Part shown: positions 1-8,431 of the stretch, piece after piece
How positions within the stretch are numbered: position 1 is the first letter of the stretch
Layout: each line of letters opens with the position of its first letter
Source of the DNA: CAZJHX01 sp964545715
Lineage (GTDB): Bacteria; Myxococcota_A; UBA9042; GCA-2863065
Reading direction: 5' to 3'
Assembly: GCA_964545715.1 (NCBI GenBank)
Contig: CAZJHX010000167.1
Location: 1 to 23,086 of the forward strand
DNA: 23,086 nt
The notes under the pieces: model-generated
Databases searched by the model: none
What the model was told of the DNA's origin: nothing
Seen by the model: the letters and a program-made list of their open reading frames with translations, nothing else
Made by a program: the position numbers and the translations under genes

Positions 1-648
1 GTCGAACTTTCTCCAGCTGGGGACGCCCCGGCCCTGCCACGCCCCGCCGTTGCAGCAGCGCCCGCTTTCACACACGCCGCAGACGCCGCCGCACCCGTTG
101 CCGCCGCATTGTTTGCCCTGGCACTGAGGCTCGCACGGAGGCTGGGCACACTGGCCGCCGATACACTCGACGTTGGCCTGGCACAGCCCGCACACGCCGC
201 CGCAGCCGTTGTCGCCGCACACCGCGCTCTGGCCGTCGGGGGTCACGCACTGGGGCACGCACCCGACCATGCACTGGCCACCCTCGCAGATCGTCCCGGC
301 CGGGCAGTCGCCGCAGGTGCCGCCGCAGCCGTCATCCCCGCACTCCAGGTTGGCGCACTCGGGGGTGCAGATCGGGCCATCGTCGGGCGGGGGCGGTCCG
401 TCGTCGGGCGTCGGTGGCTTAGTGTCGGGCGACGGCGGCACATCCGGATCCACCGGCACGATGTCCAGCGACGGCCCGCCGCCGTCCGGACTCTCGACAT
501 CCGTCAGCGGCGGGGCCACGTCCTGGCCGGCCACGGTATCCGGAAAATCGACGATGACCGGCGGTGCTCCGTCGGCGGGATCTTCGCTGCACCCGTCCAA
601 CACAGCGACGACGAGGAGGGCCGACACGACAAGCTTCAATGCGCGCAT
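1..648 (-). CDS. Cys-rich repeat lipoprotein, C-terminus cut by window edge
   Basis: The frame is open from an ATG at 648 to the left edge (216 codons, no stop), so the protein is partial. It starts with a short basic N-region and a hydrophobic segment ending in L-D-G-C (Cys20), an imperfect lipobox that suggests an exported lipoprotein. Residues ~21-95 are a Pro/Asp/Gly-rich linker. After that come three Cys-rich units of the form C-x2-C-x(5-10)-CGx2GCGGxCGxC, the last running toward the edge. This type of Cys-rich unit is common in exported proteins of myxobacteria and relatives and is probably disulfide-bonded; the ligand is unknown. The neighbour at 706 is divergent with a 57-base gap. 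No strong Shine-Dalgarno sequence precedes the ATG. The coding call is sure; the function is unknown. Confidence 0.8.
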   Translation of the reverse strand, partial: MRALKLVVSALLVVAVLDGCSEDPADGAPPVIVDFPDTVAGQDVAPPLTDVESPDGGGPSLDIVPVDPDVPPSPDTKPPTPDDGPPPPDDGPICTPECANLECGDDGCGGTCGDCPAGTICEGGQCMVGCVPQCVTPDGQSAVCGDNGCGGVCGLCQANVECIGGQCAQPPCEPQCQGKQCGGNGCGGVCGVCESGRCCNGGAWQGRGVPSWRKFD

Positions 649-705
649 GGCGGCACTTTATCATTTTCGGGAAGCTTACCGGCGGCCCAAACCGTTGGGG
701 CTTTG
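649..705. promoter_or_regulatory. Divergent intergenic region with AT-rich island
   Basis: These 57 bases separate two divergent genes and must hold both 5' control regions unless promoters lie inside the genes. An AT-rich patch at about 657-667 stands out in GC-rich surroundings. It contains TATCAT at 659-664 on the plus strand (5 of 6 match to a sigma-70 -10 box). I find no convincing -35 box for either direction, so this is only a candidate shared promoter. Confidence 0.3.
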
Positions 706-2049
706 ATGCGACACAACCATCCCGCCCTGCTGACTGTCGGCGTCTTGCTGCTGGCAGCCACCGCCTCGGCCAATCCGGTGTGCATGAGGAGCCCGCCGCC
801 GGACGGCGTCTACGGCTTCGGGCCCGACCGCGCGCTGTGCCAGGAGTCCGGGGACGCCGCGCTGTGCGACTTTCATATGCTGGACACGCGCTTGTACGTG
901 GTCGACGGCTGCATCGCCAGCAGCGCGGGTGACGCCGGGCGCGGCCGCCTGAACCTGCCGCCGCACGAGGCGGTGGACGCGCGCGATCGCCTGGTCGTCA
1001 GCTGGAGCGACGGCGCGCACATCCCTGCCGGCTGGACGCTGACGTATACGCACGAGGGCGACGGCATCATCGCAGTGCAACCGGCCCGCCGCTCATCCAC
1101 CGGAAAGCTGGCCCATGGCGCCTCCTTCGAACTGGACACCCTGGCCCGCTGGCGCCATCTGGGCCCCTCGTTTGTCATCAAGCGCCTGCGCACCGGCCCC
1201 ACCGCCGCCTCGCGCGCCGCCCTCTCACGACTGGTGATGCTGGAGGCCGCCCACTGGTCCTGCGAGATCCTCAGCGAGGTGCTGGACGGCAAACACGGAG
1301 ACCGCGCCCGCCTCTATGCCGCCGGCCGCGTGAGCAACCCGTGCTTGCGTCCCGCGCTGGAGCGCGCCGTTCACACACCGGCGGCGGGTCAGGCCGTGCA
1401 AAGCCTGGTCAGATTGGGCGCCGAGCTCGAGGAGGTCGTCGAGTATCTGGCGCACACGGTCGAGGCCGGCGACTACGACGGCGTCTTCGCCACGGTAAAG
1501 TGGTTGCGCGAGCACGGGTGGAAGCCGTCCGAAAAGGTCCGCGACGCCATGTTCGCCATCGTGTGGACCGGCAACGACGGCGCCAGAACCATGGCGCGCC
1601 ACGTGCTGCACGACCTGTACGGCACCGCCGCGCACGTGGACTGGATGATGGCGCAGGTACTGGCGCGCGTGCCGGACCGCTCCCCGGCCGACTGCAAAGC
1701 GCGGGGGGCGCTGTTGCGGCTGTCCCGGATGCGCGCCAAGCTGGTCCAGCTGCAAGCCGACGCGCTGGCGCCCACGTTCAAGACCCTGCTGCAGCCGGGT
1801 ATCTGCGCGTCCGCACGCCATCTGGCGATGCTGTATCTCAGCGACCAGCTGGAGCGCTCATGGACAGCTCCCGACGCCGCATGGACGCTCTACGGCCACC
1901 ACCTGGCCAGGGACCCCAGCGCCATCGTGCGCAACGTGGCGCGCTTCAGGTTTCGGGGAGAGATGGCCTGCGATGCGACGCCGAAGGGCTCCAGCGCGCG
2001 CGTGGCCGTGATCAAGGTATTGAAGGACCGCCGCTGCGGGCGAAAGTAG
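706..2049 (+). CDS. Secreted hypothetical protein, mostly helical
   Basis: I do not recognise the family. The open frame extends upstream, but the ATG at 706 is chosen because it places a classical signal peptide at the N-terminus: His/Arg N-region, hydrophobic core at residues 7-20, and a T-A-S-A cleavage site after residue 22. The upstream part of the frame lies over the divergent lipoprotein gene and is a shadow. The mature protein (~425 residues) has several Cys. Its second half is helix-rich, with amphipathic stretches that recall HEAT-like repeats, but I cannot assign them. A GGGG at 697-700 is the only ribosome-site candidate. The gene ends 6 bases before the end of the convergent PKD gene, with no room for a separate terminator. 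It is probably a periplasmic or secreted protein. Confidence 0.75.
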   Translation: MRHNHPALLTVGVLLLAATASANPVCMRSPPPDGVYGFGPDRALCQESGDAALCDFHMLDTRLYVVDGCIASSAGDAGRGRLNLPPHEAVDARDRLVVSWSDGAHIPAGWTLTYTHEGDGIIAVQPARRSSTGKLAHGASFELDTLARWRHLGPSFVIKRLRTGPTAASRAALSRLVMLEAAHWSCEILSEVLDGKHGDRARLYAAGRVSNPCLRPALERAVHTPAAGQAVQSLVRLGAELEEVVEYLAHTVEAGDYDGVFATVKWLREHGWKPSEKVRDAMFAIVWTGNDGARTMARHVLHDLYGTAAHVDWMMAQVLARVPDRSPADCKARGALLRLSRMRAKLVQLQADALAPTFKTLLQPGICASARHLAMLYLSDQLERSWTAPDAAWTLYGHHLARDPSAIVRNVARFRFRGEMACDATPKGSSARVAVIKVLKDRRCGRK

Positions 2050-2055
2050 CGGGGA

Positions 2056-5000
2056 TCAGCAGGGCTGGTCGGTGATGTAGACCGACACCACCGTGGGCGC
2101 CGACATGGTGTCGCCGTCACCGACGACAAGCAGAAACTTCACCGTCGTGTTGAGGTTGTCCGGCGCCGTGAACTTGGGCGTGGGCTGGCCTTTGTCGTAC
2201 GTGATAACCATCGGGCCGCCGATCTGCGTCCAGTAGAACGTCAGGTCGTCGCCGTCCGCGTCAAACGAGTCGCTGCCGTTCAGCTCGACCAGCGCCTTGG
2301 GCGCCGCGCACTGAACGGCGCTCCCCACGGCCACAGGCGCGTTGTTCTTCACGGTGTAGATGACCTCGGCGGGCTGGCTGACCACCTCGCCGTCGCTGAC
2401 GATCAACTCAAAGCGCAGGGTGCCCTTTACGGAGGGCGCGGTGAACGTCACCTTGGCCGTACTGTCGTTGCCCAGGAAGACCTTCTCACCGGCCAGCTGG
2501 GTCCACTGATAGCTGAGGGAATCGCCATCGAGGTCGCTGGAGGCGGTTCCGTCCAGGGTCACCAGGTCGCCGCCGCTGATGGTCAGGTCGGCGGATGTGA
2601 CGGCGATCGGAACGTGGTTGGGGACCAGGACCTCCACAGAGTCGGCGGTCTCGGCGCCGTCCTCGTCGGTCACGGTCAACTCGAAGCGCAGCAGCTGCTT
2701 CTGAATCGGGGCGGTGAAGGTGGTCGTCGGGGCGTTGTTGTCGGTCAGCGCGACCGGCGCACCTTCCAGCTGCGTCCACTGGAACGTCACAGGCTCGCCG
2801 TTGGGATCGGTGCCCGTACCGGCCAGGGTGACGACGGTGCCGCCGACCACGGTCTGGTTCGGTCCGGCATCCACGACGGGCGCCGCGTTGCCGACGATGA
2901 CGTCGACAGTGGCGGGCTCCGACCAGACATAGCCGTCGTGCACGCGCAGCTCAAAGGTCAGCGTCTGGGCCTTGGCGGGGGCGAGGAACGCCAGCGTCGG
3001 CGCCGAGTTGTTGAGGTCTTTGATGGGCTCACCGTCGATCTGGGTCCAGTGATACGTGATCGGGTCCCCGTCTCCATCCTCGGAGCCGGTGCCGTCCAGC
3101 GCGACGGGCTCGCCGGGCTGAACCTGCTGGGCCACGCCGGCGTGGGCGACAGGCTGGGTGTTGTTGACGGTGATGACCACGATGTCGGCGGCGCTGGAGG
3201 CCTCGCCGTCGTCGACGACCAGCTCAAAGACGATGGAGCTCTTGAGGGCGCCCGTCACAAACTTGGGCGCGACCACGTCGTACGCCGACAAGATGACGGG
3301 CGTGCCGTCGATCTGGGTCCACGTGTATGTCAGGGCGTCGCCGTCCGCGTCGCTGGACTCAGAGCCGTTCAACGTCACTTTGGTGTCGACGTCGACCGAC
3401 TGATCGGCTCCGGCATCGGCCACCGGCGCGTTGTTGGCCACGGTCACGGCCACGATGTCCAGCTTGGACACGGCCTGGCCGTCACTGACGGTCAGCTCGA
3501 AGCGAAGCACGGCCTTGGACAGCGGCGCGGTGAAAGTCGGCTTGGCGGCGGCGGTGTCGTCCAGCGCCACGATCGGACCGTCGGCCTGCGCCCAATGGAA
3601 GGTGAGCAGGTCGTTGTCCAGGTCGCTGGAGAAGGTGCCGTCCAACGTGGCGACGCTGCCGCCCGTGACGAGCTGATTGGGCCCGGCGTCGGCCACAGGT
3701 GCGTGGTTGGCGACCTCGACGATCATCGTGTCCGGCTCAGAGGTGATGTAGCCGTCGTGAACGACCACCTGGAACTTGAACTTCTGCGCGGCGACGGGCG
3801 CCATAAACGACGGGCTGGCGGTCTCGGAGTACTTCATCAGCACCGGCGTGCCATCGACCTGGGTCCAGGTGTAGGTGAGCGCGTCGCCGTCGACGTCGCT
3901 GGACTCGCTTGCGTCCAGGACCACGGTCTTGCCGCCGGTGACGAGCTGGTCGTCACCCGCGTCGGCGATCGGCGCGGCGTTGCCGACCAGCACCAGCACA
4001 TGGTCCGGCGACGGCGAGCACAGGTCGTCCTGGTCGCAGACCGTCAACTCAAAGCCCAGGCTGGCTGTGAAGTTGGGCGCCACAAAGGTCGGCGCAGCGG
4101 TGTCACCGTCGAAGAGCGAGACGGTCGGACCGTAGATCTGGATCCAGTGATAGCCGACCAGCCCCTCGAGATCGAAGGACTTGCTGCCGTCCAACGTCAC
4201 GATGCTACCCAGCTTGGCAGCCTGATCGGCGCCCGCGTGCGCGACCGGGATGTTGTTTTTGACGGACACGATGACCTCGGCGCCCTCGGACTGGGCCTCC
4301 CCGTCACCGACGACGACGCGGAACGCGAGCACCGACTGCATCATCGGCGCGATAAATGTGGGGCTCACGGTGTCGGCGCCCGTCAGCTGCACGTCGGGAC
4401 CGCTCAGCTGCGTCCACTCGTACGTGAGGGTGTCGCCGTCGACATCGGCGGACTTCTCGGCGGTCAGACTGACAACGGCGCCGCCGTCGACGCTCTGGGC
4501 CTTGCCGGCGTCCACGGTCGGCGGCGTGTTGGCCACGGTGATGGTGATGAAGGAGGGGTCACCGATGACGTGGCCATCGCTGGCGGTCACGCGCAATGTG
4601 ATGTCGCCCTTGGTCTGCGGAGCCTTGAAGCTGGCCACGCCGGCGGTGTTCTGCGCGTGAATGATGACGTCGGGGCCTGAGACCTGGGTCCAGCTGACCG
4701 CGACCGGATCGCCGTCGAGGTCGTAGCTCTCGGGCGCGAGCTCAACCTCGTCGCCGGGCGCCACAGTCTGCTCCGCGCCGGCGTAGACGACGGGCTTGTT
4801 GTTCTCGATATAGACGACGACCTGATCCGACTCGACCTCGTCGATGCCGTCCGAGACCGTCAGCTTGAAGCCGTAGTAGCCGCGCTTGCCGTCAGCCAGA
4901 ACGGACGGCATAGCAAAATGCGGGTTGGACAGCGTCAGGGGCGCGCCGCTGACCTGCTCCCAGGCCCACGTCAGCGGGTGGTCGTCCGGATCGGTCGTGG

Positions 5001-5442
5001 CGCTGGCGTCCAGCAGCACGGACTCGCCGCCCTGCAGCTTGTACGGGCCACCGACGACGATCTCCGGCTTGTTGTTGTCGACAAGCACGTTGACCCAGAC
5101 CTTGTGGTCCAGCTTGGTCTCGCCGTCATCGATGGTCACCATGAACGTCAGCTTGGCGCGCTCCATCGGCGTCTCGAAGCTGGGCTTGGCGCTGGTGGGA
5201 TCGTCCAGTGTGACGGGGACGCCGCCTTTCTGGGTCCACAGGTAGGTGACCTTGTCGAACTCGCTGTACTCCGCCGGTGCGCTGAGCGTCACGGTCTTGC
5301 CGGCCACGACTTTCGCGTCGATGAACGTGGGCGCGGGCGGGTCTTCGAGCGGCGGTTTGGGCGCCTCGTCGGGCGTGCAGGAGGCCCCCAAGAGGGCCAG
5401 GACCACCGTGATGCTTCCAATACAGACTGTTCGTGTGTTCAT
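2056..5442 (-). CDS. Surface lipoprotein with 12 tandem PKD-like domains
   Basis: The protein has 1128 residues. The N-terminus is a lipoprotein signal ending in L-G-A-S-C (Cys22), followed by a short Pro/Asp-rich linker. From residue ~37 to the end are twelve units of ~90 residues. The typical unit has the order APVADAG..Q, VxLDGxxSSDxDGD, LTYxWTQxxGPxV, PxFxAP, FxLxVxDG and ends VxNN. This matches the PKD / K319L-like PKD beta-sandwich fold, known in bacterial adhesins and eukaryotic surface proteins. Asp-rich D-x-D-G-D loops could bind calcium (inference). There is no catalytic domain, so a stalk or adhesin role is likely. It lies 51 bases downstream of the IgGFc-type lipoprotein on the same strand, so co-transcription is likely. 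A small hairpin (GGCTT-AAG-AAGCC, 5471-5483, minus strand) sits in the gap. Confidence 0.9.
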   Translation of the reverse strand: MNTRTVCIGSITVVLALLGASCTPDEAPKPPLEDPPAPTFIDAKVVAGKTVTLSAPAEYSEFDKVTYLWTQKGGVPVTLDDPTSAKPSFETPMERAKLTFMVTIDDGETKLDHKVWVNVLVDNNKPEIVVGGPYKLQGGESVLLDASATTDPDDHPLTWAWEQVSGAPLTLSNPHFAMPSVLADGKRGYYGFKLTVSDGIDEVESDQVVVYIENNKPVVYAGAEQTVAPGDEVELAPESYDLDGDPVAVSWTQVSGPDVIIHAQNTAGVASFKAPQTKGDITLRVTASDGHVIGDPSFITITVANTPPTVDAGKAQSVDGGAVVSLTAEKSADVDGDTLTYEWTQLSGPDVQLTGADTVSPTFIAPMMQSVLAFRVVVGDGEAQSEGAEVIVSVKNNIPVAHAGADQAAKLGSIVTLDGSKSFDLEGLVGYHWIQIYGPTVSLFDGDTAAPTFVAPNFTASLGFELTVCDQDDLCSPSPDHVLVLVGNAAPIADAGDDQLVTGGKTVVLDASESSDVDGDALTYTWTQVDGTPVLMKYSETASPSFMAPVAAQKFKFQVVVHDGYITSEPDTMIVEVANHAPVADAGPNQLVTGGSVATLDGTFSSDLDNDLLTFHWAQADGPIVALDDTAAAKPTFTAPLSKAVLRFELTVSDGQAVSKLDIVAVTVANNAPVADAGADQSVDVDTKVTLNGSESSDADGDALTYTWTQIDGTPVILSAYDVVAPKFVTGALKSSIVFELVVDDGEASSAADIVVITVNNTQPVAHAGVAQQVQPGEPVALDGTGSEDGDGDPITYHWTQIDGEPIKDLNNSAPTLAFLAPAKAQTLTFELRVHDGYVWSEPATVDVIVGNAAPVVDAGPNQTVVGGTVVTLAGTGTDPNGEPVTFQWTQLEGAPVALTDNNAPTTTFTAPIQKQLLRFELTVTDEDGAETADSVEVLVPNHVPIAVTSADLTISGGDLVTLDGTASSDLDGDSLSYQWTQLAGEKVFLGNDSTAKVTFTAPSVKGTLRFELIVSDGEVVSQPAEVIYTVKNNAPVAVGSAVQCAAPKALVELNGSDSFDADGDDLTFYWTQIGGPMVITYDKGQPTPKFTAPDNLNTTVKFLLVVGDGDTMSAPTVVSVYITDQPC
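2059..5334 (-). repeat. 12 tandem PKD-like coding repeats (~273 bp each)
   Basis: Twelve consecutive units of about 90-92 codons each contain the WTQ-type motif, except for small variants (WEQ, WIQ, WAQ). The most alike are units 6 and 8, which share the stretch SSDxDGDALTYTWTQxDGTPV. The DNA copies have diverged, so this is an old expansion and not a recent tandem duplication. Confidence 0.85.
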
Positions 5443-5493
5443 AGCACATACGAGATCGGTCTGTTCCGGCGGCTTCTTAAGCCCTAAGAGCGG

Positions 5494-7269
5494 CTACTCT
5501 CCCACAATGGTCATGCCGCCCGGGTAGCCGTAGCTGACTGCGTTATTGTAACCATAAGCACTTAGTGAGAATGGGGCGTCGCCCTCGACGGCGTGGATGC
5601 CCGGCTCCAGCTTGACGTAGGCATACTCCCAGCCGGCGGCGGCAAACGTCTTCCAGGCCGCGCTGACCGGAGCGCCGTCCACGGTGATCGGTGTGCCAGG
5701 TGTGCGCACGATCGTCACCCAGTTTGTGTTGTAGTTGGGTGGCACCATCAGCGCGTAATAGTCGCGGAAGCGGGGCACCGGCACGGCCAGGATCTGGCTG
5801 GGATCGCCGATGAAGTCCTCGGTCGCCTCCTGACTGACCAGATACTGCGCCACCTGGATTTTGCCGTCGGCTTTGATCTCAAACGAGTCGGACGTGATCA
5901 CCTCGACCCACTCGCCCTTCTGCGACAGGACGACGTTGTCAGCGCCTGGCTGCGGCGGGTCGGTGGTGATCGTGACGTTGACCTCAGCCGCCTGGATGCG
6001 CCAGTAGTCCGGCTCGGTGCCGCGCGGCTTGGCTTTGACCGCCAGATAATGCGTGTCCAGGATATTGATCGGCAGCAGCTGCTCCTCCAGGTGATCGGCG
6101 CAGCAGCCCTCGTCCACAACGGCCTCCTCGTGGCCGGAGAACACGGCGATGGGTTTGTCGGCCCAGACGCGGCTGCCCGAGAGGTCCATCTTGTCGAAGA
6201 GGCCCGACGGCTCGGCCTCCAGGTTCAGCACTTCGCCCTTGTGCAGCGTGACGGTCTGCACGCCGCCCGCGGGGAGCTCGGCCACGCCGTCACCCGCTTT
6301 GATCGGGGCGGACACCTGAAAGCTGACCTGCGTGTCGTCGTAGGGGGCGACCACAGTGAAGTAGCCCGCCTGGTTGGGGGGCGTCGGGAAGCCCGGGATC
6401 TCGACCAGCCCCAATGGAGACGTCGGCCAGGTCAGCACGACGTAATCGTCGCCGAGCAGAGGCTCGGGGAGCAGCAGAGACGCATCGTTGGAGAAGTTGT
6501 TGTCCCATGGGTTGAACTGGTGAACCAGGACCGGGCGGGAGCTCTTGAGCCGGATACCCAACTTGGTCACGCCGGTCCCGGGCACGTTCATCACCGGCAT
6601 CTCGACGACCACCGACTGGTTGCCGGGCACGGTGGTCTCGGGCAGCGCGCCCCATCCCTCTGGCATCTCGTACGTCACCGTGGCGTCCAGCTCGGCGGGG
6701 TTGGAGATGACCAGCGCGTGCGGCAGGTCCTCTGGCGTCGGGTTCAGCGTGAAGTCGGGGTAGTTCGGCAGGTCGACGCTCCAGAAGACGCAGCCGACGT
6801 AGCTGCCCAGCTTGGGATCGATGGCGCAGCTGGCGCCGCACTTGCCGTCGTCACAGTACTCTTTGTCCGGGCAGGACACGGGGTCGCTGAAGGCGGTGCC
6901 CGAGTCGTTGCAGATCTTGGTGCCGGAGACGCCGTGGCAGATCGTCTTGCCGGGCTCGCAGATCTGGGGCGGCCCGCCATCGGTGCCGCTGTCCCCGGTG
7001 TCGGTGCCGGAGGTGCCCGTGTCGCCGGTACCGCCCGTATCGCCGGTATCGCCGGAGGTGTCGGTACCACCGGTGTCCGTCGTGCCAGTGGTGTCCGTGG
7101 TGTCGGTTCCAACATCCTCACCGACCCCGGTCGTGTCGGTGGAATCCCCGGTTCCGAAAGCACTGGAGGCGTCGGCGTTCTTCTTGCCGCCGTCGCGCGA
7201 ATCGTTGGGACAACCGGGGCTCAGCAGGAGCAGGAACAACAGCGCAAGTACCCAGCTCTTAGACATCAT
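5494..7269 (-). CDS. IgGFc-binding-type surface lipoprotein
   Basis: The protein has about 591 residues. The signal peptide ends at L-S-P-G-C (Cys20). Residues ~40-101 are a Thr/Asp/Gly low-complexity stalk, then a short Cys-rich segment (residues ~104-146). From ~150 to the end the sequence resembles the IgGFc-binding protein N-terminal domain found in myxobacterial and animal surface proteins, with motifs such as RPVLVHQFNPWD, TVVAPYDDTQV, KPIAVFSGHE, HLEEQLLPI and VPRFRDYYALMVPPNY. Its role in bacteria is not settled; adhesion or matrix binding is a guess. I place the start at 7269 (Met-Met-Ser-Lys); ATG 7266, 7287 and 7296 are alternatives. The ATG at 7296 has AGGAGG (7306-7311, minus strand) at 9-base spacing and still gives a signal peptide. 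The 5' end touches or overlaps the divergent gene. The PKD lipoprotein follows on the same strand. Confidence 0.85.
   Translation of the reverse strand: MMSKSWVLALLFLLLLSPGCPNDSRDGGKKNADASSAFGTGDSTDTTGVGEDVGTDTTDTTGTTDTGGTDTSGDTGDTGGTGDTGTSGTDTGDSGTDGGPPQICEPGKTICHGVSGTKICNDSGTAFSDPVSCPDKEYCDDGKCGASCAIDPKLGSYVGCVFWSVDLPNYPDFTLNPTPEDLPHALVISNPAELDATVTYEMPEGWGALPETTVPGNQSVVVEMPVMNVPGTGVTKLGIRLKSSRPVLVHQFNPWDNNFSNDASLLLPEPLLGDDYVVLTWPTSPLGLVEIPGFPTPPNQAGYFTVVAPYDDTQVSFQVSAPIKAGDGVAELPAGGVQTVTLHKGEVLNLEAEPSGLFDKMDLSGSRVWADKPIAVFSGHEEAVVDEGCCADHLEEQLLPINILDTHYLAVKAKPRGTEPDYWRIQAAEVNVTITTDPPQPGADNVVLSQKGEWVEVITSDSFEIKADGKIQVAQYLVSQEATEDFIGDPSQILAVPVPRFRDYYALMVPPNYNTNWVTIVRTPGTPITVDGAPVSAAWKTFAAAGWEYAYVKLEPGIHAVEGDAPFSLSAYGYNNAVSYGYPGGMTIVGE
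6967..7152 (-). repeat. Low-complexity repeat coding a Thr/Asp/Gly stalk
   Basis: About 62 codons are built almost only of Thr, Asp, Gly and Ser, in variants of GGTDTSGDTGDTGG. The DNA is a degenerate short-period repeat of ACC/GAC/GGC-type codons. It forms an acidic flexible linker between the lipidated Cys and the folded part. Such tracts are prone to length change by slippage. Confidence 0.75.
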
Positions 7270-8431
7270 GGCGGCGAAGCGTACCATAGGGCGCATGTTG
7301 GGCATCCTCCTGTTGAGCGCAGCCTTGATCACGACCACGCCGCCACCCAAGCCGCGGTCGTTCCAAGCGCTCATGAACGACGCCATCGCCGCGCGCGAGG
7401 CCGGCGAGTTGAAGCGCACGGTCGCGCTGCTGCGCCAGGCGTACAAGCTCAAGCAGGATCCCGCGATTCAAAACAACCTGGGCAAGGTGCTCACGGAGCT
7501 GGGGCGCTACAAGGAGGCGGTCGTTGCGTATCGCATGGTCGCTGACGACCCCCAGGCCGACCCCAACCTGCGCGCGCTGGATGCGGGGCGACTGGCGGCG
7601 CTGACGCCCAAGCTGGAGCGCGCCTGGGTGATGATCAAGAAGCGCCCGTACGATGCGGTGGTGCTGATCGACGGGGCGCAGCCGGAGAACGAGGCCGAGG
7701 AGATCGGGCTCACGGGGGCGGTCCATACGTTCGAGTTTCGGGAGCTGGGCGGCGCGGACTCGGTGCTGCGGTGGTGGAAGCTGCCCATGGGCATGCGCGT
7801 CAACGTCGAGGAGGACCTCCGCACGGCAAAGGCCAACGACGCGACCCTGTTGCTGGCGGACGTACACCCCAGGCTGACGGCGCTGGAGCTGAACGGCTAT
7901 CGCATCGAGACCTGGCCGCGCACAACCGACTCGGTGCGCGTCAAGGCGGGCAAATACACGATCAAGGCGGTGTTTCTCACCGGCGACCAGGTCACGCTCA
8001 ACGCGGAGCTGGAGCCGGGTGAGCGTGCCGAGCTGGCCGACGTGCTGACGCGCGTGAAGCGCAAAGAGGTGGACGTGAACACCGGGGCGGGGCCGTGGGG
8101 CTACATCACGGCGGGCGCGGGCCTGGCGCTGACGGGCGTGGGCATCTACATGCTGACCAGCGCGCTGGCCGATCGGGACGAGCTGGAGACGGCGACGACC
8201 CCGGGCGCGGACGGCTTCGTGCGCGGGATCTCGTATACGGACGCGCGCCAACAGCTGGACGACGCCGGCTCAAATGCCACGATCGGGATCGCGCTGACGG
8301 GCATCGGTGGGGCCGCCGTCATCAGCGGCATCACCTGGGTCGTGGTGGAGACGATGAGCGTGACGGCCCGCAGTGGGCGGATCAAGATGTCGTTTACGCC
8401 CAACGGCGTGTTCATCGGGGGGCGCTTTTGA
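7268..8431 (+). CDS. TPR protein with two C-terminal membrane segments
   Basis: I prefer the ATG at 7268, which gives residues MAAKRTIGR before the hydrophobic segment MLGILLLSAALIT. That is a proper signal or anchor with a positive N-region. The ATG at 7295 would leave it uncharged. Residues ~33-95 hold TPR-like helices (AIAAREAGELKRTVALLRQA, NNLGKVLTELGRYKEAVVAY). The middle (~110-265) is beta-rich and recalls PEGA-like surface domains (VRVKAGKYTIKAVFLTGDQV), a type common in myxobacterial TPR proteins. Two glycine-rich hydrophobic segments follow (~277-298 and ~335-356). The exact role is unknown; an envelope scaffold for the next gene product is plausible, because its stop codon overlaps the start of the RCC1 lipoprotein gene. 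No Shine-Dalgarno sequence is visible upstream of 7268. Confidence 0.8.
   Translation: MAAKRTIGRMLGILLLSAALITTTPPPKPRSFQALMNDAIAAREAGELKRTVALLRQAYKLKQDPAIQNNLGKVLTELGRYKEAVVAYRMVADDPQADPNLRALDAGRLAALTPKLERAWVMIKKRPYDAVVLIDGAQPENEAEEIGLTGAVHTFEFRELGGADSVLRWWKLPMGMRVNVEEDLRTAKANDATLLLADVHPRLTALELNGYRIETWPRTTDSVRVKAGKYTIKAVFLTGDQVTLNAELEPGERAELADVLTRVKRKEVDVNTGAGPWGYITAGAGLALTGVGIYMLTSALADRDELETATTPGADGFVRGISYTDARQQLDDAGSNATIGIALTGIGGAAVISGITWVVVETMSVTARSGRIKMSFTPNGVFIGGRF

Noticed and set aside
109..705. Upstream extension of the secreted protein gene to 109
   Set aside because: That part is antisense to the Cys-rich lipoprotein and would bury a clear signal peptide in the middle of the protein.
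2614..4680. Long plus-strand frame of 688 codons opposite the PKD gene
   Set aside because: Its His/Arg/Gly/Val-rich repeats are the antisense image of the PKD repeats; no start signal or family match.
2059..5334. Twelve regular repeats as a CRISPR-like or satellite array
   Set aside because: The repeats are coding, diverged at the DNA level, and explained by PKD-like protein domains.
5471..5483. Hairpin GGCTT-AAG-AAGCC as terminator between the IgGFc-type and PKD genes
   Set aside because: The stem is only 5 bp and no T-tract follows; the genes are close and likely co-transcribed.
5593..7545. Plus-strand frame of 650 codons opposite the IgGFc-type gene
   Set aside because: It has antisense composition and covers a clearly coding minus-strand gene and the start of the TPR gene.
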